From Deltaproteobacteria bacterium (GTDB lineage: Bacteria > Desulfobacterota > DSM-4660 > Desulfatiglandales > Desulfatiglandaceae), in contig JAFDJF010000230.1 of NCBI GenBank assembly GCA_019307645.1, positions 1 to 7,427 on the forward strand: 7,427 nucleotides of DNA, in the 5' to 3' direction. The position numbers were made by a program, and so were the translations under genes. Below, piece after piece: positions 6,280 through 7,427 of this stretch; position 1 is the stretch's first letter; every line of letters begins with the position of its first letter. A model generated the notes under the pieces. It was given only the letters and a program-made list of their open reading frames with translations, searched no databases and had not been told where the DNA came from.

Positions 6280-7427
6280 TCAAACTGGAATAATAATCGG
6301 CAAAATCAACGGGTTTTTCTTGATGACGTTATAAAAGAAACGTTTCAGCCTCCTTTTGATATCCAATTCCACATCCGTCCATTCCATAGGGGAGGCCCGA
6401 TCGAATTCCTCGAGTACATCAAGGACAATGGCTTTGGCATCTTCGATGCTGAAGCCGGCTTGATCTTCGAATACAACCCCCCGTGGGATAATATCCGGTC
6501 CGTAGACAGTATCTCCTGTTTTGTCACTTACAGCAAGCAGGACAATAACCACACCATGTCCTCTGAGTGTTCTCCGGTCCCTGAGAACAATGTCTCCCAC
6601 ATCGCCGAGCCCTTTTCCGTCCACAATGGTTCGGCCTGTATGAACAGGGGGTTCCAATCGGACTTCCCGGTTCTCAAAATAAATCACATCCCCGTCTTCC
6701 ACAACCAGAACGTTTTCATTTGGCATGCCCATGTCCAAAGCCAATTGAGCATGTTTTACAAGGTGTCTGTATTCGCCGTGAATAGGCACAAAATACCGTG
6801 GTTTTACAAGACGCAACATGAGTTTCAATTCTTCTTTCTTGGCGTGGCCGGATGTGTGAATATCCGAGACTTTTTCATAAATCACATCCGCGCCCATACG
6901 ATAGAGGCTGTTTATGATAGAGGAGATGGTCTTTTCGTTTCCCGGGATAAACCGTGAAGAGAGGATAATGGTATCGCCCTGCTTGATCTTGATGCTTTTG
7001 TGCTGCCCCCGGGCCATCCTGGCAAGGGCGGACATGGGTTCTCCCTGGCTGCCTGTGGTGATGACGGTAACGGCTTCATCCGGAAGCTGGTTGATCTGAC
7101 GTTCCTTGATTTCAACGTCTTTAGGCATATTGATGAAGCCCTCCTGGCTGGCTATGCCCACGTTCGTGACCATGCTCTTTCCGTCCAGAACAACTTTTCG
7201 GTCAAATTTGACTGCCAGGTCAATAACCTGCTGGATTCGTGGGATATTGGACGCAAAGCTGGCCACGATAATTCTGCCCCGGCAGGCGTGAAAGAGGTCT
7301 TCCAGTGTTTTTCGCACGGCACTTTCACTGAGTGTAAAGCCTTCCTTTTCTGCGTTCGTCGAGTCCGAGAAAAGGGCAAGAACTCCTTTCCCTCCAAAAT
7401 GGGCAAAACGGATCAGGTCTGTAAACT
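6280..7427 (-). CDS. rnj: Ribonuclease J, N-terminus cut off by the window edge
   Basis: Metallo-beta-lactamase/beta-CASP ribonuclease with 5'-to-3' exonuclease and endonuclease activity, acting in mRNA decay and RNA maturation in the cytoplasm. The frame is open to the right edge (first full codon at 7425), giving 381 residues of a protein usually near 550; about 170 N-terminal residues, including the HxHxDH metal-binding motif, lie outside. Visible in order are LALFSDSTNAE (16-26, family-typical), the beta-CASP stretch VASFASNIPRIQ, TTGSQGEPMSALARMA, SGHA (about 192-195) and PIHGEYRHL (about 214-222), which holds the conserved late His of the active site. After that comes a C-terminal domain ending KRFFYNVIKKNPLILPIIIPV. 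A GTG at 7317 is internal, not the start. The gene runs in the same direction as ftsK with an 80-104 bp gap containing a repeat array, so cotranscription is possible but not shown. Confidence 0.96.
   Translation of the reverse strand, partial: FTDLIRFAHFGGKGVLALFSDSTNAEKEGFTLSESAVRKTLEDLFHACRGRIIVASFASNIPRIQQVIDLAVKFDRKVVLDGKSMVTNVGIASQEGFINMPKDVEIKERQINQLPDEAVTVITTGSQGEPMSALARMARGQHKSIKIKQGDTIILSSRFIPGNEKTISSIINSLYRMGADVIYEKVSDIHTSGHAKKEELKLMLRLVKPRYFVPIHGEYRHLVKHAQLALDMGMPNENVLVVEDGDVIYFENREVRLEPPVHTGRTIVDGKGLGDVGDIVLRDRRTLRGHGVVIVLLAVSDKTGDTVYGPDIIPRGVVFEDQAGFSIEDAKAIVLDVLEEFDRASPMEWTDVELDIKRRLKRFFYNVIKKNPLILPIIIPV

Noticed and set aside
6247..6957. 236-codon open frame on the plus strand
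   Set aside because: It is antisense to RNase J, which has clear family motifs; the translation shows no recognisable domain.

Overview
The window looks like chromosomal DNA of a Gram-negative bacterium, most plausibly a member of the Desulfobacterota (the former Deltaproteobacteria). The evidence is the combination of an outer-membrane lipoprotein carrier (LolA) and a periplasmic PBP4-type peptidase with an RNase J, plus AT-rich intergenic heptamer repeats. The taxonomic assignment is inference from gene content and style. No rRNA, tRNA, CRISPR array, transposase or phage gene is visible, and I see no new defence or mobile system.

Layout. Positions 5-1465 (+) hold a complete clade-3-type haem catalase (katA). 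A 207-bp convergent spacer (1466-1672) with two hairpins separates it from a run of minus-strand genes. In their direction of transcription (right to left) these are: a 5'-truncated RNase J (window edge to 6280), ftsK (6199 or 6175 to 3932), lolA (3928-3245), an unrecognised 89-aa gene (3248-2979) and a DacB/PBP4 D-Ala-D-Ala carboxypeptidase (about 2846-1673) broken by one frameshift near 2255-2264. The ftsK, lolA and 89-aa genes are packed tightly (3-bp gap, then a 4-bp ATGA overlap) and almost certainly share a transcript.

Function. FtsK (chromosome segregation at the septum), LolA (lipoprotein delivery to the outer membrane) and DacB (periplasmic peptidoglycan trimming) form a division and cell-envelope neighbourhood. 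RNase J upstream is an RNA-decay/maturation enzyme. The catalase points to oxygen or peroxide exposure. It lies on the opposite strand and is probably regulated separately; its promoter is outside the window.

Most notable points: (i) the two non-overlapping gaps in the minus-strand run, RNase J/ftsK and 89-aa gene/dacB, carry tandem 7-bp repeats, three arrays in all, with different units but the same period; (ii) ftsK has no ATG start, and the only candidate with a Shine-Dalgarno sequence is a CTG; (iii) dacB is split by a single frameshift that separates the SxxK motif from the SxN and KTG motifs; (iv) a small unrecognised gene is translationally coupled to lolA.
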